Origin: Corallococcus sp. NCRR
GTDB taxonomy: Bacteria; Myxococcota; Myxococcia; Myxococcales; Myxococcaceae
Assembly (NCBI RefSeq): GCF_026965535.1
Contig: NZ_CP114039.1
Location: 5,952,001-6,016,000 of the forward strand
DNA length: 64,000 bases
Direction: 5' to 3'
Below are positions 28,273-36,709 of the stretch, in pieces. A model generated the notes under the pieces. That model did not search any database, was not told the DNA's origin, and saw only the letters and a list, made by a program, of their open reading frames with translations. Numbering within the stretch: position 1 is the first letter of the stretch; each line of letters begins with the position of its first letter. A program made the position numbers and the translations under genes.

Positions 28273-29196
28273 TTGGGGCCGGGCGGCTCCAGCCGAGCGG
28301 GCAGGGCGCTCTGGGTGTTGCTCGCGGCCGCGCTGTTCAGCGGCTGCGTGGGCACCCAGGCCGCCTCCTCCTCCCAACTGGACACGGCGGGCGTGGGGCC
28401 CGAGTCGACGAGCAACGGCAAGCCGCTGTCCTTCGCGCTGAGGCCCTCGCACGAGGAGCCGGAGCTGGTGGCGGTGCGCCACCGCGTGGCGGCGGGCGAG
28501 ACGATGTACCGCATCGCCAAGACGTACGGCATCACGGTGGAGGAGCTGGCCCAGGCCAACGGCATCAAGGATCCGCGTGAGCTGGCGGTGGGCAAGGAGC
28601 TGCTGATTCCAGGCAGCGAGCCGCCGAAGTACGGCGACCCAGGGCCGCTGTCCGACGAGGAGCCGGAGCTGGTGCTCTCCAAGCCGGGGCAGGCGCCGGT
28701 GTCCACGCCGCGCCGCTCGGTGCCGGCGGTGGCGCGCCGCGAGGAGCCGCGCGCGCGCGTGGTGTCGGGGCGTCCGGGCGCGCCGTCGCGTCCGAGGCTC
28801 GCGACGCAGGGGATGCTCGACTGGCCGCTGCGGGGCGTGCTGTACGGCCGCTTTGGCAAGAAGGGCAAGGAGCCGCACGACGGCATCGACCTGGCGGCGC
28901 CCGCGGGCACGCCCGTCAAGACGGCGCAGGAGGGCACGGTCCTCTACGCGGGCGAGCAGAAGGGCTACGGCCTCATCGTCATCGTGGAGCACGCGTCGCC
29001 GTTGATCACCCTCTACGCGCACAACCGCGACCTGCGCGTGAAGACGGGGCAGAAGGTCCGGCGCGGGCAGGTCATCGCCACGGTGGGCGAGTCCGGCCGC
29101 ACCTCCGGCCCGCACGTGCACTTCGAGGTGCGCGTGGACGGCAAGCCAGCGGATCCGCTGGAGTACCTGGGCGTCATGCCGTCCGCGAACGACTAG
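28273..29196 (+). CDS. Lipoprotein with LysM and M23 peptidase domains (NlpD/EnvC type)
   Basis: The best start I can find is TTG at 28273, giving a type II signal (ALWVLLAAALFSGC). The ~307-residue product then has a LysM domain (RHRVAAGETMYRIAKTYG...VGKELLIPG), a Pro/Arg-rich linker and an M23 domain. The zinc ligands are present: H202 and D206 (PHDGIDLAAP) and H281-V-H283 (GPHVHFEVR). It may therefore be an active peptidoglycan endopeptidase, unlike E. coli NlpD, which has lost them. It should act at the periplasmic wall, possibly in cell separation. It directly follows surE. Confidence 0.88.
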   Translation: MGPGGSSRAGRALWVLLAAALFSGCVGTQAASSSQLDTAGVGPESTSNGKPLSFALRPSHEEPELVAVRHRVAAGETMYRIAKTYGITVEELAQANGIKDPRELAVGKELLIPGSEPPKYGDPGPLSDEEPELVLSKPGQAPVSTPRRSVPAVARREEPRARVVSGRPGAPSRPRLATQGMLDWPLRGVLYGRFGKKGKEPHDGIDLAAPAGTPVKTAQEGTVLYAGEQKGYGLIVIVEHASPLITLYAHNRDLRVKTGQKVRRGQVIATVGESGRTSGPHVHFEVRVDGKPADPLEYLGVMPSAND

Positions 29197-29224
29197 TCTT
29201 CGTGCCGCCGGACGTGGGCGGCGC

Positions 29225-29857
29225 TCAGGGCTGGACGGCGTAGAGCTGCCCGCGCATCTCTCCGTAATAGGTATGGGCCTTGGTGTGCAGGTTGAAATAG
29301 AGCACGCCCTTGCGCGCGAGCGACTCGAGCCCGGCCAGCGTCCGCGTCTGGGCCAGGAAGCCCAGCTCCGCCGGACAGCTCTCCGGGAGGCCGGACTTCA
29401 TGCCCTTCATGTCCTTGATGAAGGTGACGTTCGCGTTGGTCAGCTCCACCGACCAGCGTCCGTTGGCGAGCGTCTTCGTCAGGTTGCCCGACTCGCCGAA
29501 ATCCACCACCACGGGACCCAGCACGCCCGGCGGGCCGCAGTGGATGTGGAACATGAGGATGTCGGCGGGATTGACGCCGGTCATCTCGACCTCGACGTAG
29601 GCCCGGGTCAGGTCCTTGGAGAAGCGCAGCACCCCATGGCCCCGGGACGGCCGCTGTTCCCTCGGCGTCGAGGGCGCGGTGGCCCCAAGGCTCTTCTGCA
29701 GGGGCTTGGGCGTCTCGGACTCCTCGCCGGGCTCCTGGGCGGGGCTGAGGAAGGCTTCGTAGACGGTGAAGGTCGTCGCGCCGAGCGCGGGATCCTTGGC
29801 ATGGGAGGACAGCGCGCCGAGGGTCAGGACGAGGGTCAGGGACAGGGGAATTCGCAT
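29225..29857 (-). CDS. CHRD domain-containing exported protein
   Basis: The ~210-residue product has a signal peptide (IPLSLTLVLTLGALSSHA) and one CHRD domain. Typical segments are GVLRFSKDLTRAYVEVEMTGV, ILMFHIHCGPPGVLGPVVVD and GVLYFNLHTKAHTYYGEMRGQL at the end. CHRD domains occur in chordin and in many secreted bacterial proteins with no known activity. An ATG at 29872 would add five residues, but the signal peptide begins naturally at 29857. It is convergent with the LysM/M23 gene and lies downstream of the LysR gene on the same strand. Confidence 0.85.
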   Translation of the reverse strand: MRIPLSLTLVLTLGALSSHAKDPALGATTFTVYEAFLSPAQEPGEESETPKPLQKSLGATAPSTPREQRPSRGHGVLRFSKDLTRAYVEVEMTGVNPADILMFHIHCGPPGVLGPVVVDFGESGNLTKTLANGRWSVELTNANVTFIKDMKGMKSGLPESCPAELGFLAQTRTLAGLESLARKGVLYFNLHTKAHTYYGEMRGQLYAVQP

Positions 29858-29965
29858 GGCGGGCTCCAGCACGACGAGAACGCCTCATGGCGTAGCGTGG
29901 ACGCCTGCCCTCGCGGATGGCCAGAAGTGGCCACCCGATGACCGTCTTCGGTCCACGAGCGCGCC

Positions 29966-30850
29966 TCACAGCGGCGCGATGATCCGCCGGATGTGTTCGA
30001 GCACCTGCCGGATCTTCGGAAGCTCGCTGAGCGCCTCCGGGACGCTCACGCGCAGCGGCTGCTCACGCCCCACGACGTCCGCGAGCACGGGGACCAGGAC
30101 CCCCTCCGCCTCGCCCGGGTCCGCCAGGTCCACGCTGGGAATCAACCCGATGCCCTGCCCTGCGAGGCAGCACGCCCGGATGAAATGGATGTCCGTGGAG
30201 ATGAGGGCGGGTTCCACCTGGAACGCGGGGCCTCGAAGCTGGGGCCACAGGCATGCGTCGCCCCCGGGGCCCTCCCAGGAGAAGAGCTCGTGGCCCCGCA
30301 GGGCCTCCACGGAGTCGGGCGCACCGCGCTCACGCAGGTAGGCCTCGGCTGCCCAGAGGCGCTCGCGGACTCGCAGCACCACCTGGGAAATCCAGGGGCC
30401 CCGGGGCATGTCCTCCCCGAAGTGCACCGCGAGGTCCACGTTGTCCAGCGGCTCCGCCAGCGGATGGTCGCTGAAGCACGCGTGCACCCGCAGGAGCGGA
30501 TAGGTGCTCCGCAGCAAGCCGAATAGCGGCGACAGCAGGTGTGGCGGCAGGCCCACCGGCAGCACCACGCGCAGGAGCCCCGCGGGGACCTGCCCGACCT
30601 CGCGCAGTGAGGCCACCAGGGCGCGCGTCTCCTGCATCATCAGCCGGCCGCGACGGGCGAGCACCTCGCCTGCCTCCGTCAACACCACGCCCGTCCGGGT
30701 GCTCTTGAGCAGGGGCACTCCCGCGCGAGCCTCCAGCGCCTCCACGCGACGCCTGAGCGTCGTCCTCGACACTCCCAGGATGTCCGCCGCGGCCAGGAAC
30801 GAGCCCGTCTCAGCGACGCCGACAAAGGCACGCAACTCTTCCAGGTCCAT
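29966..30850 (-). CDS. LysR family transcriptional regulator
   Basis: The 294-residue protein has the LysR N-terminal winged helix (LEELRAFVGVAETGSFLAAADILGVSRTTLRRRVEALE) and a C-terminal periplasmic-binding-like effector domain (VDLAVHFGEDMPRG, ACCLAGQGIGLIPSVD). It should act as a tetrameric DNA-binding regulator responding to an unknown small molecule. LysR genes often control a divergent neighbour, but here both flanking genes lie on the same strand. Its target could therefore be the CHRD gene downstream, the ketopantoate reductase gene upstream, or elsewhere. The substitution RTTLRRR for the common QPALSRQ in the recognition helix is unusual. Confidence 0.9.
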   Translation of the reverse strand: MDLEELRAFVGVAETGSFLAAADILGVSRTTLRRRVEALEARAGVPLLKSTRTGVVLTEAGEVLARRGRLMMQETRALVASLREVGQVPAGLLRVVLPVGLPPHLLSPLFGLLRSTYPLLRVHACFSDHPLAEPLDNVDLAVHFGEDMPRGPWISQVVLRVRERLWAAEAYLRERGAPDSVEALRGHELFSWEGPGGDACLWPQLRGPAFQVEPALISTDIHFIRACCLAGQGIGLIPSVDLADPGEAEGVLVPVLADVVGREQPLRVSVPEALSELPKIRQVLEHIRRIIAPL

Positions 30851-30992
30851 GCACGCGACACGTCGGAGCGGACCGTCCAGGCCCGCACCGACGCTCCTTC
30901 CGTCGAGCGAGCATCCGCAGGTCGACCCGGGACTTGCAAGATGGGGGGCCCACCTGGACTGGAGTCGAAGCAGGCGCTGGACGGGCTGGGGA

Positions 30993-32003
30993 CTAGGTTT
31001 CTCCGGGAGCGGGAGGCGTGGCGCGCGGCGGGTATCCTCCGGCTTGGCGGGCGCGCTCGCGCACCAGGGCGAGGATGTTCTCGCAGGTGGGCATGGGCTT
31101 GCCGGTGAGCTGGCCCAACTCCACGACGGCGCCCAGCAGTGCGTCGATCTCCATGGGGCGTCCGCGCTCCAGGTCCTGGAGCATGGACGTCTTGTGTGCG
31201 CCGACCTGGGCCGCGCCCTGGATGCGCTGATCCACGTCGATGAGGAAGCGCGTGCCCAGCGTCTCCGCCACGGCCTGGGCCTCCAGCATCATCGTGCGGG
31301 CCACGGCGCGCAGGTCCGGCTGGCGGGAGAGGACGTCGAGCGTCGCGCCGGTGAGCGCGGACAGCGGGTTGAACGCGAGGTTGCCCCAGAGCTTCACCCA
31401 GATTTCATCGCGGATGCGCGGGCGCACGGGCGACTTGAGCCCGGCCTTCATCATGAGCTGTGACAGGGCCTGCACGCGCGGGCTCTTGCCGCCGTCGGGT
31501 TCGCCCAGCGTCACGCGGTCGTTGTACGTGTGCACGATGACGCCGGGCGAGACGACCTCCGCGGCCGGGTACACCACGGTGGCGATGACGCGCTCGGGAG
31601 GCAGGGTGCGCAGGATGATGCCGCCGTGGTCCACGCTCTCGACGTGGCGGCCCGCGTACGGGCCTTCGAGTCCGTGGAAGTACCAGTAGGGCACGCCGTT
31701 GATGCCGGTGACGAGCGCCGTCTCCGGGCCCAGCAGCCGGGCGATCTGGGGCGCCGCGGCGGGCAGGGCGTGGGCCTTGAGCGTGAGGAAGACGTAGTCC
31801 TGCGGGCCCGCGTCGTCGGGCGAGTCCGTGCAATGCGGATGCACGGTGACCGTCTCGCCGCCGCTGGTAAGCGTGACGCCGTGGGCGCGCATCGCGTCCA
31901 GGTGGGCGCCTCGCGCGATGAAGGTCACGTCCGCGCCGGCCTGGAGCAGCTTGACGCCCAGGAAGCCGCCGATGGCGCCCGCGCCGAAGATGGCGATCCT
32001 CAT
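30993..32003 (-). CDS. 2-dehydropantoate 2-reductase (ketopantoate reductase family)
   Basis: The 336-residue protein has an N-terminal NADPH-binding Rossmann motif (IAIFGAGAIGGFLG) and the family segments FLTLKAHALPAAAP and NGVPYWYFHG. The catalytic Lys lies in the WVKLWGNLAFNPLSALTG helix near residue 195-210. PanE makes pantoate for coenzyme A. Family members also act on other 2-ketoacids, and myxobacteria carry several paralogues. Its ATG overlaps the stop of the upstream acyl-CoA synthetase by ATGA, which ties it to CoA-thioester chemistry. It could therefore be a specialised paralogue rather than the main PanE. Confidence 0.85.
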   Translation of the reverse strand: MRIAIFGAGAIGGFLGVKLLQAGADVTFIARGAHLDAMRAHGVTLTSGGETVTVHPHCTDSPDDAGPQDYVFLTLKAHALPAAAPQIARLLGPETALVTGINGVPYWYFHGLEGPYAGRHVESVDHGGIILRTLPPERVIATVVYPAAEVVSPGVIVHTYNDRVTLGEPDGGKSPRVQALSQLMMKAGLKSPVRPRIRDEIWVKLWGNLAFNPLSALTGATLDVLSRQPDLRAVARTMMLEAQAVAETLGTRFLIDVDQRIQGAAQVGAHKTSMLQDLERGRPMEIDALLGAVVELGQLTGKPMPTCENILALVRERARQAGGYPPRATPPAPGET

Positions 32004-33529
32004 GACGTGAGCCCCAGCCGCTCCGCGAGCCCGATGCGCTGCACCTTGCCGGTGGGGCCCTTCGGCAGCTCCGTGAAGAAGACGATGCGGCGGGGCACCT
32101 TGAAGTCCGCCACGCGTGAGGCCACGAAGTCGCGCAGCTCGCGCTCGGTGGGCGTGTGGCCTTCGCGAAGGACGACGGCGGCGGCCACGTCTTCGCCGAG
32201 CTTGGGGTGGGGCAGGGCGAACGTCACGGCCTGCTGCACGGCGGGATGATCCAACAGCACGGTGTCCACCTCCAGCGGGCTCACCTTCTCCCCGCCGCGA
32301 TTGATCAGCTCCTTCAGCCGTCCGGTGAGCCGCAGGTAGCCCTGCGCGTCGAGCGTCCCCTGGTCGCCCGTGCGGAACCATCCGTGCGTGAAGGCGCGCG
32401 CGTTGGCCTCGGGGTTGTTGACGTAGCCGGACATGACGTTTGGGCCGCGGATGACCACTTCGCCCATCACGCCCGGGGGCAGCAGCGCGCCTGCTTCGTC
32501 CATGATGGCGACCCGAGGCCCGGCGGCGAGCCCCACCGAACCCGCGTACCGGGGACGCGGCGGCAACGGGTTGGAGGCCATCTGGTGCGCGGCCTCCGTC
32601 ATGCCGTAGCTCTCGATGACGGGCACGCCGAAGACGCGCTCCAGCTCCGCCATCACCTGCGGCGGCAGCGACGCGGAGGAGGAGCGGATGAAGCGCAGCC
32701 GGTGATTCTTCAGGCTGTCCGCGTTGCGGTGGGCTCGCTCCAGCAGCGCCTGATGCATGGTGGGGACGGCGGTGTACCAGGTGGGGCGGGCCTCCTCGAA
32801 CCAGGAGAAGAAGCGCAGGGCGTTGAAGCCGGGCGTGCACACCACGCGGCCGCCGGCCGTCAGGCTCGACAGCACCGCCGCCACGAGCCCGTGGATGTGG
32901 AACAGCGGCATGATGTTGAGGCACGCATCCTCGGGCCCCAGGCCCAGCAGCGCGCCGATGTGCCTCGCGGACGCGCTGAGGTTCGCATGCGTCAGCGGCA
33001 CCTGCTTGGGCCGCGCCGTCGTGCCCGACGTGTGCAGCACCAGCGCGACGTCGTCCGTGGAGGCGGGGCCGGGACGGCGCGCCGCGCCCGGGAAGGGCTG
33101 CCCGGCCACGAGCCTGAAATCCCCCGCGGGCCCCTCCTGCGTCGGACGCAGTTCGATGAGCGGAAGACCGCGTGCGCGCGCAACCTCGCGGGCCGGTCCC
33201 TCCGCTCCTTCGAGCACGATGAGGGCCCGGGCCTGGAGGTCGTCCAGGTAGAACGTGAGCTCGTCCGCGCGGTAGGCGGGATTGAGCGGCGCGGTCGTCG
33301 TGGCACTCGCCACGGCGAGGAAGGCCGCCGCCATCTCCGGCCCGTTGGGGAGCACCAGCGCGACGCGGTCTCCCTGTCCCAGCCCCCACGCATTCAGTTG
33401 CCCACGGACCTTCGTGGTGAGCTCCCGCAGCGCACCGTACGTCATGCCCTGCCTGCCGGGCGCACCGAGCGCTACGTCCTCCGCCCGTCCACGTGCGAGC
33501 AGCGCTTCGAGGGTGTCCATCCGCTCCAT
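32000..33529 (-). CDS. AMP-forming acyl-CoA synthetase (AAE3/Pcs60-like)
   Basis: The ~509-residue ANL-superfamily enzyme activates a carboxylic acid with ATP and joins it to CoA. Motifs: the P-loop LHTSGTTARPKQVPLTH, the A5 motif ESYGMTEAAHQ, A7/A8 FRTGDQGTLDAQGYLRLTGRLKE (broken here only in my reading, the hinge Asp region is normal), and the terminal catalytic Lys in LPKGPTGKVQR. The overall likeness is to the oxalate/medium-chain group that includes yeast Pcs60 and plant AAE3. I start at 33529 (MERMDTLEALL) with GGAG upstream; the frame to 33634 has no conserved content. It is coupled to the reductase gene. Confidence 0.88.
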   Translation of the reverse strand: MERMDTLEALLARGRAEDVALGAPGRQGMTYGALRELTTKVRGQLNAWGLGQGDRVALVLPNGPEMAAAFLAVASATTTAPLNPAYRADELTFYLDDLQARALIVLEGAEGPAREVARARGLPLIELRPTQEGPAGDFRLVAGQPFPGAARRPGPASTDDVALVLHTSGTTARPKQVPLTHANLSASARHIGALLGLGPEDACLNIMPLFHIHGLVAAVLSSLTAGGRVVCTPGFNALRFFSWFEEARPTWYTAVPTMHQALLERAHRNADSLKNHRLRFIRSSSASLPPQVMAELERVFGVPVIESYGMTEAAHQMASNPLPPRPRYAGSVGLAAGPRVAIMDEAGALLPPGVMGEVVIRGPNVMSGYVNNPEANARAFTHGWFRTGDQGTLDAQGYLRLTGRLKELINRGGEKVSPLEVDTVLLDHPAVQQAVTFALPHPKLGEDVAAAVVLREGHTPTERELRDFVASRVADFKVPRRIVFFTELPKGPTGKVQRIGLAERLGLTS

Positions 33530-33669
33530 GCCGGGCTCCACGTCCTCGGGGTCCTCTTCTCCGAATATGGCCGTGGATCCCCAGCGGCAACCGCTTTGTG
33601 CGCGGGCTGGGGCCTTCTGCACGCGGGTTCCCACAGTGCTGCTATATCGGCCCGCCGGGAGGCATCACC

Positions 33670-34446
33670 ATGTCGCGGAAAGTGGCGCTCATCACCGGCG
33701 CGTCAGCGGGGCTCGGAGTGCAATTCGCGGAGCAGTTCGCGAAGGACGGGCACGACGTCATCCTCGTCGCGCGCGGCGTGGCGAAGCTGGAGGAACTGGC
33801 CAGCAGGCTGGAGCAGGCGCACGGGGTGAAGGCGCACGTGCTGCCGGCGGACCTGGGACAGCCCTCCGCGCCCGAGCAGCTCTTCGCGCGCGTGCGGGAG
33901 CTGGGGCTCGCGGTGGACTTCCTCGTCAACAACGCGGGGTTCGGCTCATCCGGGCCGTTCCTGGACCAGGACCTGGGGCGCGAGGCGGAGATGGTGGAGG
34001 TCAACTGCGCCGCGCTGCTCAAGCTCACGCACCTGTTCGCGCGGCCCATGCGCGAGCGCAAGCAGGGGCGCATCCTCAACATCGCGTCCACCGCGGGCTT
34101 CCAGCCGGGGCCGTACATGGCCACGTACTACGCGACGAAGGCGTTCGTGCTGTCGTTCACGGAGGCGCTCGCGGTCGAATTGGAGGGCACGGGCGTGACG
34201 GTGACCTGTCACTGTCCGGGCGCCACGAAGACGGAGTTCGCCGGGCGCGCCGGGAACGCGGAGTCCCGCCTGTTCAAGCGGCCGGGCGTCGCGGAGGCGC
34301 CCGCGGTCGCGGGCCATGCCTACGCGGCGATGATGAAGGGCCGGGTGGTCTCCATCCACGGCGTGCTCAACTGGCTGGCGGCCTTCTCGGTGCGGGTCAG
34401 CCCTCGCGTCGTGGTGCGTTCCATCGCGGCGAAGCTCAACCGGTAG
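33670..34446 (+). CDS. Short-chain dehydrogenase/reductase
   Basis: The 258-residue SDR has the cofactor motif TGASAGLG (TGxxxGxG), NNAG in DFLVNNAGFGSSG, the catalytic Ser in NIASTAGFQ and YYATK (YxxxK). It resembles the DltE/YqjQ-type SDRs of unknown substrate. The C-terminal part (VLNWLAAFSVRVSPRVVVRSIAAKL) is amphipathic and could touch a membrane, as in lipid-acting members. GGGAGG lies eight bases before the ATG. It is divergent from the acyl-CoA synthetase gene and may work with it in acyl or lipid metabolism, but that is only positional. Confidence 0.9.
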   Translation: MSRKVALITGASAGLGVQFAEQFAKDGHDVILVARGVAKLEELASRLEQAHGVKAHVLPADLGQPSAPEQLFARVRELGLAVDFLVNNAGFGSSGPFLDQDLGREAEMVEVNCAALLKLTHLFARPMRERKQGRILNIASTAGFQPGPYMATYYATKAFVLSFTEALAVELEGTGVTVTCHCPGATKTEFAGRAGNAESRLFKRPGVAEAPAVAGHAYAAMMKGRVVSIHGVLNWLAAFSVRVSPRVVVRSIAAKLNR

Positions 34447-34506
34447 GGCTGAGCGGGCAGGGAAGCGGCCACGGAAGGCCTGGGCGCGGGCCGGGAGGAG
34501 GGTAGA

Positions 34507-35547
34507 GTGTCGGCCGTGTCCCGCCTCTCCCGGCTCTTCATCACGTGCCTCGTATCGCTGGCCTCGCCTGTCTTCGCCCAGGAGCGGGCAGCCGTCACCG
34601 AGCCCTCCACCGTGGCGGTCCTGCCCCTGGCGGCCAACGCGGCGGGGAGGGATGCCGCGGAGGGCATCACGTCGCTCATCGCGGGCCGGCTCGCGGAGTC
34701 ACCCCGGCTGCGCGTGCTGTCCCAGCGGGAGCTCCAACAGCGCGCGGGGGCCGGACGCGAGCAGGCGCTGGTGGGCAACTCCCCGTGTGACAAGGGCGAC
34801 TGCGTCCAGGAGCTGTCCTCGCTGACGGGCGCGCGCTACGTCCTCACCGGGCGGTTGGATCGCTTCGGGGGGCAGTACCTCCTCGACGCGAGCCTCGTGG
34901 ACACGCGGGATGGCCGCACGCTGGCCCGGCCGCGCACGGAGGCCTCCGAGGACGGCGAGCTGCTGCGCGCGGTCCTCGCCGTGTCCGACGAGTTGAGCGT
35001 CGCGCTGGATTCATCCAGGGAGGTCGTCCCGGCCCGGCCGCTGCTGGGGGGCGCGGTCGCGTCGTCGCCGGGAGGCGGGCTGACGCTGGGGTTGCGCTTC
35101 AACAACAGCTTCATCGACAAGGTGTCGTCCCTGAACCCGGGCCTGGACCTGGAGATGGGCTATTGGTTCCACCCGGAATGGCAGGGCTTCGTCCAGGTCG
35201 GCTTCACCTGGGTGCATGTGGGCGGCGCCGACGAGGGCGAGCTCAACGTGCTGCCCAGCATCGTGGGGGCGCGGCACTATCACCGCCTGGAGAAGGACCT
35301 GCGGCCGTACTGGGGCTTCGGCCTGGGCGTGCAGTTGTCGTTCGGCGACTACGGCATCTTCCAGAGCACGGGCCCGCTGCCGTCCGTGGTGGGGTTCGTG
35401 GGGTTGGAGTACCTGCTGGTGGGCCACGTGGGCTTCCAGTTGGAGCTGGGAACGAACATCGCGCAGGCGGTGCTGGGGCTCGCGGACGACGGCGCGGGCG
35501 ACGGCCTCAACTTCGATGTCAACGCTGGCATCGCGTATCACTTCTGA
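34507..35547 (+). CDS. Exported protein: CsgG/FlgO-like domain plus C-terminal beta-barrel
   Basis: The 346-residue product starts at GTG with GGGAGGAGGG just ahead and has a signal peptide (LFITCLVSLASPVFAQE). Residues ~35-165 resemble the CsgG/FlgO-like fold (STVAVLPLAANAAGRDAAEGITSLIAGRL, then ARYVLTGRLDRFGGQYLLDASLVDTRDG). Residues ~190-346 are alternating beta strands with aromatic girdles, ending in ...NAGIAYHF with a terminal Phe, typical of outer-membrane barrels. It should sit in the outer membrane with a periplasmic domain. The TPR lipoprotein gene follows after 17 bases. Confidence 0.75.
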   Translation: MSAVSRLSRLFITCLVSLASPVFAQERAAVTEPSTVAVLPLAANAAGRDAAEGITSLIAGRLAESPRLRVLSQRELQQRAGAGREQALVGNSPCDKGDCVQELSSLTGARYVLTGRLDRFGGQYLLDASLVDTRDGRTLARPRTEASEDGELLRAVLAVSDELSVALDSSREVVPARPLLGGAVASSPGGGLTLGLRFNNSFIDKVSSLNPGLDLEMGYWFHPEWQGFVQVGFTWVHVGGADEGELNVLPSIVGARHYHRLEKDLRPYWGFGLGVQLSFGDYGIFQSTGPLPSVVGFVGLEYLLVGHVGFQLELGTNIAQAVLGLADDGAGDGLNFDVNAGIAYHF

Positions 35548-35564
35548 GTCTTCCGGAGCCTCTC

Positions 35565-36707
35565 ATGTCCTCGCGTCTGCGTGCCCTGCCGCTCATCGCC
35601 CTGCTGGCCTCCGGGGCCTGCACTGAAACGCCGAAGCTCGACCCGAAGGACCAGGCGGAAGGGCTCTACCTCCAGGCCAACTCCGAGTACCTCAAGGGCA
35701 ACTTCGACGCCGCGCTCAAGTCCTTCGACGAGATGAAGGCGCTGACGCCGGGAGACCCGCGCCTGCCCGCCGCGAGGGGCGAGGTGCTCCTGTCGATGAG
35801 CCGGCTGGAGGAGGCCGAGAAGGAGTTCGAGGCTGCGCTGCGGTTGGACGCGAAGCGCTCCACCAACTGGAGCCGGCTGGGGTTCATCCAGGCGCAGCTG
35901 GGCAAGAAGGACGAGGCGCGCCAGTCGCTGCAGAAGGCGCTGGCGCTGCATCCGAAGGACTTCAACGCGCTGGAGCAGTTGGGAGAGCTGGCCGAGGAGC
36001 GCGGCGACCACGACGAGGCGGTGCGCGACTTCACGCAGGCGGCCGAGGCCGCGCCGGACGCGTCGAAGGCCGACCTGCTGGTGCGAGCGGTGGACGTGCT
36101 GACGAAGCAGGGGCGGCAGGACGAGGTGCTCGGGCTCTTGCGCAAGGTGACGGGGCAGGGCGTGAGGACGCCGGAGGTGCTGACGGCGCTGGGAGACGCG
36201 GAGGTGCGCGCGGGCCGGTTGCCTGAAGCCGCGGCGGTGTACGAGGAGGCCGCGAAGAAGTCGCCCAAGGATCCGACGCTGTGGGAGCTGGTGGCGGAGA
36301 TCCAGCTCAAGCTGAACAAGCGCGAGGAGGCGCTGAAGGCCTACGGTGAGTCCCTGAAGGTGAAGGACCGCGCCGTCGTCCACGTGGCGCTCGCGAAGGC
36401 ACACCTGACGGCGAACGACCGCGCGGCGGCGGAAGGCGAGCTGCAGAAGGCGCTGGAGACGGTGTCGGGAGCGGACGTGGGGGAGATGCAGGAACTGGCG
36501 GACCTGCTCTCGGCGATGGGGCGCAAGCAGGACGCCCTACGCATCCTGACGAGCCTGGGCTCGGAGCCGGGGCACGCGAAGAACATGGAGTTGCAGCTGT
36601 CCACCGCGAGGCTCGCGCGAGACCTGAAGGACACGGCCGCCGTGCAGGCCGCGTGCGCCCGCGTGGCCGCGGCGGCAGCGGATGGTGGCGTGGTGAAGTG
36701 CCCGTAG
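35565..36707 (+). CDS. TPR-repeat lipoprotein
   Basis: The 380-residue protein has a lipoprotein signal (PLIALLASGAC, lipobox SGAC at ~16-19) and then about nine tetratricopeptide repeats, e.g. NSEYLKGNFDAALKSFDEM, AEKEFEAALRLDAKR, AVRDFTQAAEAAPDA. It ends in ADGGVVKCP. It is probably an envelope scaffold working with the barrel protein encoded upstream. The toxin gene begins only two bases after its stop. Myxobacterial sitA genes are usually preceded by sitB, but I have no basis to call this TPR protein SitB. Confidence 0.85.
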   Translation: MSSRLRALPLIALLASGACTETPKLDPKDQAEGLYLQANSEYLKGNFDAALKSFDEMKALTPGDPRLPAARGEVLLSMSRLEEAEKEFEAALRLDAKRSTNWSRLGFIQAQLGKKDEARQSLQKALALHPKDFNALEQLGELAEERGDHDEAVRDFTQAAEAAPDASKADLLVRAVDVLTKQGRQDEVLGLLRKVTGQGVRTPEVLTALGDAEVRAGRLPEAAAVYEEAAKKSPKDPTLWELVAEIQLKLNKREEALKAYGESLKVKDRAVVHVALAKAHLTANDRAAAEGELQKALETVSGADVGEMQELADLLSAMGRKQDALRILTSLGSEPGHAKNMELQLSTARLARDLKDTAAVQAACARVAAAAADGGVVKCP

Positions 36708-36709
36708 GC

